A stretch of 64,000 bases of DNA from the NCBI RefSeq assembly GCF_026735165.1, contig NZ_JAPQES010000001.1, positions 62,001 to 126,000 on the forward strand, given 5' to 3'. Below are positions 45,400 through 53,324 of the stretch, one piece after another. Within the stretch, counting starts at the first letter, position 1. Each line of letters starts with the position of its first letter. The notes below the pieces were generated by a model. It saw nothing but the letters and a program-made list of their open reading frames with translations. It did not search any database and was not told where the DNA came from. The position numbers were made by a program, and so were the translations under genes. This stretch comes from Clostridium ganghwense. GTDB lineage: Bacteria; Bacillota; Clostridia; Clostridiales; Clostridiaceae.

Positions 45400-45854
45400 A
45401 TTTTTAAGCTAAAAACATCAAGTATATAAAATCAAAATTTGGTTATCATAATTAATGTCAAAAGATTTAAAATTATTTAACTAAACAATATTAAAGATTC
45501 AGTTAATTATTGAAGCTTTGGTATGAAAAAGTCCGTAGACAGAGCTAAAGGTATTACTTGAATTGGTAACAGTTTAAATATACTGGAGGTGTTTGCATTG
45601 GACATTATTAGTGATTACTGTTACTCATCTATATTCAGTAATCAAAGCAAACCATTGTAAGGCACAGAAATCCGTTTAAAACTTAAAATTATTTTGTAAG
45701 TGTAGTAGATATTTTGTGTTATCCAAAGGATTGTATGAAATGTTTACAGTGTTTTGCAAAATTTTTTTAGTAGGGTGTGATTATGGGAGTTACAGTGGAT
45801 GTATAAAATATTTAGTTAAACTAATTTTAAACTTTTGATTCCTATATTTAGGAT

Positions 45855-45885
45855 AAAGGTAGATGTTTATACATCTACCTTTTTT
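45855..45885 (+). terminator. Terminator inside the unexplained intergenic region
   Basis: AAAGGTAGATGT and ACATCTACCTTT arms, TTAT loop, followed by T5. It is far (455 bases) past the antiporter stop, so it implies an extra transcript or a long 3' UTR. Confidence 0.92.
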
Positions 45886-45928
45886 AGTATTTGAAAATCA
45901 CTCATTTGAAAATTTCCCCATAGATAAA

Positions 45929-45957
45929 TTGACTTGAAATTTTCATTGTGCTATTAT
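45929..45957 (+). promoter_or_regulatory. Promoter of the Fe3+-type ABC importer operon
   Basis: TTGACT (45929-45934), 17-base spacer, TATTAT (45952-45957). Start near 45964 gives a ~230-base leader. Confidence 0.75.
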
Positions 45958-46141
45958 TTATTTGATACTTTTTACATTTTTTAACATTTCCATTCTTATC
46001 TACTATACTTTATTCTCCTATATAATATACATCCTTAAATTATAATATAACTTATCATTATTTTCTATCTTTGTAACTATATATAGTATATATTCTCTCT
46101 TAAATAAAAAACATAAAAACCTTAAAATATGTGAGGAGGCG

Positions 46142-46171
46142 ATGAATGTTTTATTATTTATAAAGCCATAA
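46142..46171 (+). CDS. Possible 9-residue leader peptide
   Basis: ATG frame of 9 codons plus TAA (MNVLLFIKP) directly after the strong site GAGGAGGCG, 21 bases before the permease start, whose own ribosome site GGAGGAAAA follows the stop. Two complete ribosome sites in tandem suggest that it is translated. The function is unknown. Confidence 0.4.
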   Translation: MNVLLFIKP

Positions 46172-46192
46172 CTTTAAAAGGAGGAAAAATAT

Positions 46193-47908
46193 ATGGACAA
46201 AACCCCTATAGTGATATCTGAAAAGAAATCATTATCTTCTAAAATACATATTAACGTTAAATGGTTAATAATTATTTTGGCAGTTCTAGCTCTAGTTATC
46301 TTCGAAGTTATTCCTATGATTTATTTAGTAATTAAAAGCTTTATCTTAGAGGGAAATTTTAGCATTAAAAATTATAATGTAGTATATTCAAAATCTGCAA
46401 ATTGGAGCGCTTTTATAAATACTTTTAAAATTTCTTTATTAGTTATGCTATTAAGTTTAGTTATAACGTTTCCATTAGCTTGGTTAGTAGGACGAACAGA
46501 CTTACCTGCTAAAAAATTTTTCAGAACATTTTTTATAACCACCTACATGATTCCACCTTACGTTGGAGGTATAGCATGGACTCAATTATTAAATCCTAAT
46601 GTTGGATATCTAAATAAATTTTTAATGAAAGTTTTTCATTTGTCTTCTGCCCCCTTTAATATATACTCTACAGGTGGACTTGTATGGGTATTAACACTTT
46701 TTTATTCTCCCTTTGCATTTATAACTATATCTCGTGCTCTAGAAAAAATGGATCCTACTTTAGAAGAAGGTGCAAGAATATCCGGTGCTTCTCCTCTTCG
46801 TACAATGTTTAATATTACTTTACCTCTTACTTTCCCTAGTATACTTGCAGGTGGACTTCTAGTTTTTGTATCTGCTGCTTCAGCTTTTGGTATTCCATCA
46901 ATAGTAGGTATGCCTGGCGGAATAGAAGTTCTTACCACTAGAATAGTCTCTTATGTATATATGGGTTCTAGCAAAGGAGTATCAGAAGCAACAGCCCTTG
47001 CCGTTTCTTTAATGGTTGTAGCTAATTTAATTTTATTCTTAACAACTACAGTACTTGCTACAAAAGAATATGTTACTATTTCTGGTAAAAGCACAAGACC
47101 AACTCTTGTAGAACTTGGAAAATGGAAAGGATTAATTACCTTTATTGTAAGTCTTTACGGTTTTATTGCTGTTATTTTACCTTTAGGCTCTATTGTCATT
47201 ACTTCTTTATTGAAAACAATGTCTAAGCCTATTTCATTATCAAATCTTACATTTGAAAATTGGTCCATTGCAGCTTCAAATCCAGAATATATGGTAACTA
47301 TAAAAAATAGTTTTATATATGCAACAATTACTGCTGTAATTGGTACTATTGTAGCGCTTTTAATCTCTTATCTCGTAGTTAAAACCAATGTAAAAGGTCG
47401 TAAAATACCTGATTTTTTAGTAACTTTAGGATCTGCTACACCAAGTGTTGTTATTGCTTTAGCCATGATTATAACTTTTTCAGGTAAATTTGGTTTGAAC
47501 CTATATTCTACCATAGCAATCCTAGTTATAGCTTATTTAGTTAAATACCTAATGATGGGCGTTAGAACTATCTCTGCCTCACTTTCTCAAGTACATGAAT
47601 CTTTAGAAGAAGCTGCTTTAAATTCTGGTGCCTCTTGGCTTAGAACTTTAAAAGACATTATTCTACCTCTTATAGCTCCTTCAATTATAGCAGGTTGGTT
47701 CTTAATTTTTATGCCTTGCTTTTATGAATTGACTATGTCTATACTTTTGTACGGATCAAAAACCAAAACAATAGGTGTTCTTTTATATGAACTTCAAACC
47801 TATGCAGATCCTCAAAGTGCTTCGGTTCTTTCTGTTTTAATACTGTTTATAGTTCTTGGAGGAAATTTAATCATGAGAAAATTCTCAAAAGGAAATATTG
47901 GAATTTAA
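46193..47908 (+). CDS. ABC transporter permease, Fe3+/FbpB-like (fused double permease)
   Basis: A 571-residue permease with ~12 helices and two BPD_transp_1 halves, each with an EAA loop (LEEGARISGASPLRTMFNI and LEEAALNSGASWLRTLKDI). Fused double permeases of this kind (FbpB, also 2-aminoethylphosphonate and thiamine types) serve Fe3+-type importers. It forms an operon with the ATPase and binding protein downstream. Substrate cannot be fixed by sequence. ATG 46193 has a GGAGGAAAA site. Confidence 0.9.
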   Translation: MDKTPIVISEKKSLSSKIHINVKWLIIILAVLALVIFEVIPMIYLVIKSFILEGNFSIKNYNVVYSKSANWSAFINTFKISLLVMLLSLVITFPLAWLVGRTDLPAKKFFRTFFITTYMIPPYVGGIAWTQLLNPNVGYLNKFLMKVFHLSSAPFNIYSTGGLVWVLTLFYSPFAFITISRALEKMDPTLEEGARISGASPLRTMFNITLPLTFPSILAGGLLVFVSAASAFGIPSIVGMPGGIEVLTTRIVSYVYMGSSKGVSEATALAVSLMVVANLILFLTTTVLATKEYVTISGKSTRPTLVELGKWKGLITFIVSLYGFIAVILPLGSIVITSLLKTMSKPISLSNLTFENWSIAASNPEYMVTIKNSFIYATITAVIGTIVALLISYLVVKTNVKGRKIPDFLVTLGSATPSVVIALAMIITFSGKFGLNLYSTIAILVIAYLVKYLMMGVRTISASLSQVHESLEEAALNSGASWLRTLKDIILPLIAPSIIAGWFLIFMPCFYELTMSILLYGSKTKTIGVLLYELQTYADPQSASVLSVLILFIVLGGNLIMRKFSKGNIGI

Positions 47909-47947
47909 TATTGATTAAAATTTAAATAAGCAAAGGAGAGAATAATC

Positions 47948-49024
47948 ATGTCAGAAATAGTTTTAACAAATATTATTAAGCAATTTGGCCAAGTTAAAGC
48001 TGTAGATAATTTTAATGCAGTAATCAAAGATGGAGAATTTGTTTCTATTTTAGGCCCTTCAGGCTGTGGAAAAACTACTACCCTTAGGATGGTGGCTGGC
48101 TTTGAAAAAGCTACTGGTGGAGAAATTCGTATAGGAAATACTATTGTTAGTTCTTCTAAATCAAAAACCTTCGTACCTCCTGAAAAAAGGGATATTGGTA
48201 TGGTTTTTCAATCATATGCTGTTTGGCCTCATATGACAGTTTTTGATAATGTAGCTTATCCTCTTAAAATAAAAAAGTTAGATAAAAATGCAATCAAAGA
48301 AAAAACTATGAAAGCTTTAGAAGCTGTTCATCTTGACGCATACGAAAAAAGATATCCAAATCAATTATCTGGAGGACAGCAACAAAGAGTTGCATTAGCT
48401 AGAGCCTTAGTTGCAGAACCTAGTCTCTTACTTTTAGACGAGCCCTTAAGTAATTTAGATGCAAAGCTTAGAGAAAGCATGCGTTTTGAAATAAAAGACC
48501 TTCAAAAAAAATTGAAGATTACTGTTATATATGTTACTCACGACCAAGCAGAAGCTATGGCCATGTCTGATAGAATTGTTGTAATGAATAAAGGAGTTAT
48601 TCAACAGGTAGATACTGCAATGAATATATACGAAAACCCTGTTAATCAATTCGTTGCAGATTTCATTGGTCTTGTAAACTTTATAAAAGCAGATGTTGAA
48701 AAAGATAAAGTAATAATACCTGAATTAGACTATAGTTTTGAAATGAAAAATGATTTTACTGGAAAAGGTATTGTTGCCGTAAGACCAGAAAATATTTCTA
48801 TAAGTAGAAATGGACCAGGAATAAAAGGTATATTACTTCGTAAATTTTATTTAGGTAACTCAGCAGACTGTAGAATAAATGTTAACGGTCAAACCATTCG
48901 TGTAACAGATGAATCTAATGTTTATGCAGATTATAAAGATGGTGAAGAAATATATTTACAATTTAACAAACTTATAGTTTTTCCTGGAAGCGAAGAAATC
49001 CAAGTAAATGAAAAAGCTATTTAA
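47948..49024 (+). CDS. ABC importer ATPase, FbpC/PotA-like
   Basis: A 358-residue ATPase: Walker A GPSGCGKTT (~38-46), Q-loop FQSYAVWPHMT, signature LSGGQQQRVA, Walker B LLLLDEPLSN, H-loop THDQ, and a C-terminal TOBE-type domain (~245-358) that holds regulatory sites in this family. Energises the permease encoded 39 bases upstream. AAAGGAGA ribosome site. Confidence 0.95.
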   Translation: MSEIVLTNIIKQFGQVKAVDNFNAVIKDGEFVSILGPSGCGKTTTLRMVAGFEKATGGEIRIGNTIVSSSKSKTFVPPEKRDIGMVFQSYAVWPHMTVFDNVAYPLKIKKLDKNAIKEKTMKALEAVHLDAYEKRYPNQLSGGQQQRVALARALVAEPSLLLLDEPLSNLDAKLRESMRFEIKDLQKKLKITVIYVTHDQAEAMAMSDRIVVMNKGVIQQVDTAMNIYENPVNQFVADFIGLVNFIKADVEKDKVIIPELDYSFEMKNDFTGKGIVAVRPENISISRNGPGIKGILLRKFYLGNSADCRINVNGQTIRVTDESNVYADYKDGEEIYLQFNKLIVFPGSEEIQVNEKAI

Positions 49025-49083
49025 TATTTTTGTTTATAATTTTTAATAAATTATAAAATATATAAAATAAAGGAGATTGTAAA

Positions 49084-50121
49084 ATGAAAAAGAAGTTTAA
49101 AATTTTTACCATTCTTGCTATGCTTTCCTGTTTACTATTAGCACTATTTACTGGTTGCGGTAATCAAGCAACTGATGACACTAAAAAAAAGGTAGAGGGG
49201 CCTAGCGGCAAACTTATGATTTATACTTCTATATATCCAGATATTATTCAAAGTGTAAAACCTGCATTAAAAAAAGCTTTTCCTAATCTTGAAATTGAGT
49301 GGTTTCAAGGTGGAACAGAAAAAGTTGTAACTAAACTCACTGGTGAAATCGAAGCTAATAAAATTGGTGCAGACTTACTTATGGTTGCAGATCCATCTTA
49401 TTATTTAACATTAGAAGATCAATATCTTCTACTTAAATATGATGCTCCTAATCGTAAGGATGTAGAATCAAAAGATGCTGAAGGATATTGGACAGGTGTT
49501 AGAATTTCTAATATGATAATTGCTTATAATACAAACAAAGTAAAAGAAGAAGATGCTCCAAAGTCATTTAAAGATTTATTAGATCCAAAATGGAAAGATA
49601 AAATTGCTATGCCAAATCCACTACTTTCAGGTACTGCTTTTGTAACAACTGCTGCTTTATCTGATGCATTTGGTTGGGATTATTTCGAAAAATTAAAAGC
49701 TAATGGTCTAAAAGTAGAAGATGGTAACTCTAAAGTTCAAAATAAATTAATAACTGGCGAATATGATGTTGGTATTATATTAGAAGAAAACATTTTAAAA
49801 ATGGCTGCTAAAGGTGAACCTTTAAAGGTCGTTTATCCAGAAGATGGTGTTGTTGTAGTTCCAAGTCCAATATCTATCTTTAAAACTTCACAAAATATAG
49901 AAGCAGCTAAAGCTGTTGAAAATTGGTGGCTATCTAAAGAAGGTCAAGAAGCTATAGTTAAAGGTTGGATGCACTCTGTTCGTAAAGACGTAACTCCTCC
50001 AAAAGGTGCTCCTGAATTCAGTACCTTCTCTGGAAGAGCTTTTAAAGTTAATTGGGCTAAAATTGCAAATGACAATGAAACAATTAAAGAAACCTTCAGA
50101 AATAAAGTTATGGATAATTAA
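49084..50121 (+). CDS. Substrate-binding lipoprotein of the Fe3+-type ABC importer
   Basis: A 345-residue protein. Lipoprotein signal with lipobox FTGC (Cys25 or so), then a binding-protein fold: KLMIYTSIYPDIIQSVKPALKK, YYLTLEDQYLLLKYD, SFKDLLDPKWKDKIAMPNP, DVGIILEENI. It resembles Fe3+/FutA- or AEP-type solute-binding proteins. The paired Tyr ligands of FbpA are not clearly present, so iron is a guess. It is the third gene of the operon, which ends at the terminator after it. Confidence 0.9.
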   Translation: MKKKFKIFTILAMLSCLLLALFTGCGNQATDDTKKKVEGPSGKLMIYTSIYPDIIQSVKPALKKAFPNLEIEWFQGGTEKVVTKLTGEIEANKIGADLLMVADPSYYLTLEDQYLLLKYDAPNRKDVESKDAEGYWTGVRISNMIIAYNTNKVKEEDAPKSFKDLLDPKWKDKIAMPNPLLSGTAFVTTAALSDAFGWDYFEKLKANGLKVEDGNSKVQNKLITGEYDVGIILEENILKMAAKGEPLKVVYPEDGVVVVPSPISIFKTSQNIEAAKAVENWWLSKEGQEAIVKGWMHSVRKDVTPPKGAPEFSTFSGRAFKVNWAKIANDNETIKETFRNKVMDN

Positions 50122-50145
50122 TATAATTTAAAATAGTTTATATCT

Positions 50146-50184
50146 AAAAAGGGTTAGACACTAGTATATGTCCTAACCCTTTTT
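50146..50184. terminator. Bidirectional terminator
   Basis: AAAAAGGGTTAG and CTAACCCTTTTT arms with inner ACA/TGT pairing; between the ABC operon and the convergent GGDEF-EAL gene. Confidence 0.92.
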
Positions 50185-50195
50185 AAAAATCATTA

Positions 50196-52013
50196 TTAAG
50201 CTTTATAATGATTTTTTAAATATTCTTCAAACGCTTTAGCACTAAGGGGTTTGCTAAAATAATATCCTTGCCCTTCATCACAATCAATACTTTTCAAAGA
50301 CTTTAGCTGTTCAATGTTTTCTATTCCTTCTGCAATTATCTTTAAATTTAACGAGTGAGCCAAACTTATTATACATTTGATTATTTCACTTTCAGCAGAC
50401 TTCGTAGTTATCTTATCAATAAATGATTTATCAATTTTTAACACATTTATAGGAAATTGTCTAAGATAATTCAATGAAGAATAGCCTGTTCCAAAATCAT
50501 CTAGAGCTACATTTATATTTATAGCCTTTAAGGTTTCTAAAAGTTGAATTGTTAAATTCATATTCTTCATTGCAATACTTTCTGTTATTTCAAGCTCAAG
50601 ATATTTAGGATTAAATTTAGTATCATATAATATTTTTTTTACTGTAGAAATTAGTTCTTTATCTTCCAACTGCCTTCCAGATAAATTAACAGAAAGCTTC
50701 AAATTAGGATATCCTATATCATGCCATCTTTTAGCTTGATTACAGGATGTTTTTAAAACATATTCTCCTAAAGGTACAATAAGTCCAGTTTCTTCAGTTG
50801 ACGGAATAAATGCTGATGGTGCAATTACCTTACCCTCTTTATTTATCCATCTAACTAAAGCTTCTGCTCCTATTAACTTTTCAGTTTTAATATCTATTTG
50901 AGGTTGATAAAAAACATAAAATTCATTATTATCAAAAGCTTTTCTTAAGTCTTTTTCTAGAGTAATTTTTTTAATTTTATTTATATAAAATTCTTTATCA
51001 TATATTTTATAATAATTTACACAAGAGTTTTTTCTTAAACTTTTAGCAGTATACATAGCAATATCTGCATTTTTTATAAGTTCCTCTGGTGTACTACCAT
51101 GCTCAGGATATATGCTTACTCCCATACTTGATGTAATAAAAATTTCCTTATCATTTATCATAATTGTATTTCCTAGTTCACTGTTCATCTTCTCTAAAAA
51201 TTCTTTTGTATTTGCAGCAAATTTTGTTTCTAATATTAATACAAATTCATCTCCACCCCATCTATATACTCTATATTTATATCCTGTAAATTTATTAAGA
51301 AATAAACTAAATTCCTCTAATACCTTATCTCCAAAAGTATGTCCAAATGTATCATTAATTTCTTTAAATTTATCAATATCTATAAATATAAGAGCAAATA
51401 AGTTCTTTTTCTCACACATATTTTCCAAATCTCTATACAATGAATTTTTATTTGGAAGTCCTGTGAGAGAGTCTATAAAAGCCAAATTATAAATTTTCTC
51501 TTCCCTTTCTTTTAAAAGCTTCTGGCTTTTCATAAGTTTATCAAATTGCTTTCTAATTTCTTCTTCTGCTACTATTAATGCTTCATAAACTCCTCGTATC
51601 TCTTCATATCTTTCATTTAATTGGTCTTCTTCTATTAATAATTGTATTTTTCGTGAACATATATATCCAAAATTTTTTGCTAATTGGCAAATAAAGTTTA
51701 TTGATTCTCTTTGTTTATCTTCTGATATAGCTTCACAAATTACTGCTGCTACCTCTTTATTTACAATAATAGGTATACATATATTGTTCAATCCATTTAT
51801 ACACTGTATTTCTATATATCCTTGTCCACTTTTGAATTTATTTAAAAATTCTTTAGTGATATTAATACATATTTTATTATTAGGATCACACGTAACTAAT
51901 ACATTATTATTAACATCTATTATTTTTGATGGAACTTCCATATATTTATATATCATATATAACAGTTGTTGTAATACTATTACATCTAAAAGTTTTTCTA
52001 ACTTATAAGACAT
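50196..52013 (-). CDS. PocR - GGDEF - EAL c-di-GMP turnover protein
   Basis: A 605-residue cytoplasmic protein. The N-terminal PocR-type ligand domain (~1-150; KLLDVIVLQQLLYMIYKY, GLNNICIPIIVNKEVAAVI) is followed by a coiled coil, GGDEF (~180-335; intact RWGGDEFVL, with RxxD-like I-site not obvious) and EAL (~345-600; intact GAEALVRW, ELEITES, LDDFGTGYSSL, KIDKSFID). Both catalytic motifs are intact, so it may synthesise and degrade c-di-GMP in response to a hydrocarbon-like ligand bound by PocR. Monocistronic. Confidence 0.93.
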   Translation of the reverse strand: MSYKLEKLLDVIVLQQLLYMIYKYMEVPSKIIDVNNNVLVTCDPNNKICINITKEFLNKFKSGQGYIEIQCINGLNNICIPIIVNKEVAAVICEAISEDKQRESINFICQLAKNFGYICSRKIQLLIEEDQLNERYEEIRGVYEALIVAEEEIRKQFDKLMKSQKLLKEREEKIYNLAFIDSLTGLPNKNSLYRDLENMCEKKNLFALIFIDIDKFKEINDTFGHTFGDKVLEEFSLFLNKFTGYKYRVYRWGGDEFVLILETKFAANTKEFLEKMNSELGNTIMINDKEIFITSSMGVSIYPEHGSTPEELIKNADIAMYTAKSLRKNSCVNYYKIYDKEFYINKIKKITLEKDLRKAFDNNEFYVFYQPQIDIKTEKLIGAEALVRWINKEGKVIAPSAFIPSTEETGLIVPLGEYVLKTSCNQAKRWHDIGYPNLKLSVNLSGRQLEDKELISTVKKILYDTKFNPKYLELEITESIAMKNMNLTIQLLETLKAININVALDDFGTGYSSLNYLRQFPINVLKIDKSFIDKITTKSAESEIIKCIISLAHSLNLKIIAEGIENIEQLKSLKSIDCDEGQGYYFSKPLSAKAFEEYLKNHYKA

Positions 52014-52110
52014 AATATCACCTCAATATATAATATAAATACTCATAATGAAATGTACCTAAAATAATTATTTTATTAAAAATTACTTGCACAAAACTGT
52101 CCTTCTCCGC

Positions 52111-52127
52111 ATACCCTGTTAGGGTAT
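52111..52127. promoter_or_regulatory. 17-bp palindrome upstream of thioredoxin
   Basis: ATACCCTGTTAGGGTAT (ATACCCT and AGGGTAT arms) lies 25 bases before the thioredoxin start, next to the TATAAG that could be the -10. A TACCC...GGGTA form resembles CsoR/CstR-family operators (copper or persulfide sensing). The match is by eye. Confidence 0.6.
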
Positions 52128-52152
52128 AAGATATCTTTAGGAGGGATTATAT

Positions 52153-52469
52153 ATGATAACAGAAGTAAATGATAAAACATTTAATAGAGAAATAGGTAAT
52201 GATGAATCTGTTGTAGTTGCTGATTTTTGGGCACCTTGGTGTGGTCCTTGTAGAATGGTATCACCTATAATTGATCAATTAGCTAAAGAATTAGGAACTA
52301 AAGTTAAATTTGTGAAAATTAACGTTGATTCAAGTCCTACATTAGCTAGAAAATTTAGAATATCAAGTGTACCAACAATAATAATATTTAAGAAAGGAAA
52401 ACTAAAAAAACTATAGTTGGATTTACTCCAAAAGATGAGCTAGCACACAATATAAAAAAATTATTGTAG
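52153..52469 (+). pseudogene. Thioredoxin, frame broken at an A7 run (possible -1 slippage)
   Basis: The N-terminal 87 codons (52153-52416) form a clear thioredoxin with WAPWCGPCRMVSP and the cis-Pro region SVPTIIIFKKG. The frame stops at TAG (52414). The missing C-terminus follows in the -1 frame (TIVGFTPKDELAHNIKKLL, ends at TAG 52469), giving the usual 105 residues. The junction is CTA-AAA-AAA-CTA, that is A-AAA-AAA, the canonical -1 slippery heptamer. So this may be a real one-base deletion, a sequencing error in the A run, or decoding by slippage. RBS AGGAGGG before ATG 52153. Confidence 0.85.
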
Positions 52470-52598
52470 TTTTAAACCTAACAACTAAAAAAGACATAAA
52501 TAAAATTCATAAAAAACGACTTATGTAAATTCTATAAGTATTAAATAAAAAATACTGTAAAAAATAATAAGGAATACTTTTATAAGAGAGGGATAAAC

Positions 52599-52709
52599 AT
52601 GGCAAAAAAAGGTATGAAACGACCATCACCAAAAGAAAATCAAAAAGGTCAAACCAATCAAAGAATCATAAGAAATCATCCTAACGCAGTTCCTGAAACA
52701 AAAGATTAA
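52599..52709 (+). CDS. Small basic protein (36 aa)
   Basis: Starts MAKKGMKRPSPKE behind GAGAGGG and ends NAVPETKD. Hydrophilic, Lys/Asn/Pro-rich. The KKGMKRP start and the VPE stretch resemble a family of short clostridial proteins of unknown role (CPC_1213 type), although the middle differs. Possibly a minor spore protein. It ends at a perfect terminator, which supports that it is a gene. Confidence 0.65.
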   Translation: MAKKGMKRPSPKENQKGQTNQRIIRNHPNAVPETKD

Positions 52710-52713
52710 CTAT

Positions 52714-52752
52714 AAAATCTCTCTAACAAAATAACTTTGTTAGAGAGATTTT
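52714..52752. terminator. Terminator after the 36-residue protein gene
   Basis: AAAATCTCTCTAACAAA and TTTGTTAGAGAGATTTT arms with a 5-base loop, then TATTTTATT. Confidence 0.93.
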
Positions 52753-52848
52753 ATTTTATTCATAATATATTATTAAGTATATAATCTATATATATTGGAA
52801 TAATATATTAATATATAAAAATAATTCCAAGTGAAAGGTAGTGAATTT

Positions 52849-53244
52849 ATGGAAAAAACTCTTGTGCTAATAAAACCTGATGCAGTAGAACGAAACATTG
52901 TAGGTGAAATCCTTACTTTTTATGAAAAACAAAACTTAAAAATAACTGCACTTAAAATGTTAAAAGCCACGGAAGATATGGCTCACCTTCATTATAAAAT
53001 TCATGAAGATAAACCGTTTTTTAAGGATTTAATAGCTTATATAACACGAAGTCCCCTATGTGCACTTATCCTTGAGGGAGATAATGCTATAGAAAAGGTT
53101 AGAAAAATAAATGGAAATACAGACCCATCAAAAGCAGAACAGAACACTATAAGAGGAACTTTTGCTGTTTCTAAAACTGAAAATTCAGTTCATGCTTCTG
53201 ACAGTACAGAAACTGCGCAAAAAGAAATAAGCATCTGGTTTTAA
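52849..53244 (+). CDS. ndk: Nucleoside diphosphate kinase
   Basis: A 131-residue enzyme balancing nucleoside triphosphates. Seen: TLVLIKPDAVERNIVGEIL, RGTFAV, and the phospho-His in ENSVHASDS. The frame is open to 52831, but ATG 52849, 6 bases after AAAGGTAG, gives the family start MEKTLVLIKPD. It is shorter than the usual ~140-150 by lacking part of the C-terminus, as in many Firmicutes. Monocistronic. Confidence 0.96.
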   Translation: MEKTLVLIKPDAVERNIVGEILTFYEKQNLKITALKMLKATEDMAHLHYKIHEDKPFFKDLIAYITRSPLCALILEGDNAIEKVRKINGNTDPSKAEQNTIRGTFAVSKTENSVHASDSTETAQKEISIWF

Positions 53245-53270
53245 CACTACTTAAATAGCAAGTAGTGTTA
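53242..53270. terminator. Terminator after ndk
   Basis: TAACACTACTT and AAGTAGTGTTA arms with a 7-base loop. It overlaps the ndk stop and is followed by AAAACTTT. Confidence 0.8.
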
Positions 53271-53324
53271 AAACTTTACCTTAATATTCTATAATATTAC
53301 CTTTAAATAAAACTTTATATACTC

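Larger units (their letters stand above)
45400..46192. other. Unexplained 0.8-kb intergenic region with several mini-ORFs
   Basis: No conventional gene is visible on either strand. On the plus strand: GGAGGTG at 45585 before a 20-codon TTG frame (45598-45660) that contains a 9-bp inverted repeat (TGATTACTG, 45612-45620, with CAGTAATCA, 45636-45644); an AAAGGA site before an 11-codon frame at 45735; a GGGTGTGATT site before a 7-codon frame at 45783; and a perfect terminator at 45855. This implies a transcript of ~300-400 bases ending at 45885. It could be a small RNA, mini-peptides or a decayed gene. The last ~300 bases are the promoter and leader of the ABC importer. Confidence 0.5.

Noticed and set aside
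45612-45665. Possible c-di-GMP riboswitch around GCAAACC in the unexplained intergenic region
   Set aside because: Only the short GCAAACC string matches; the second conserved GGGACGCAAAGCC-type segment and the flanking helices are absent.
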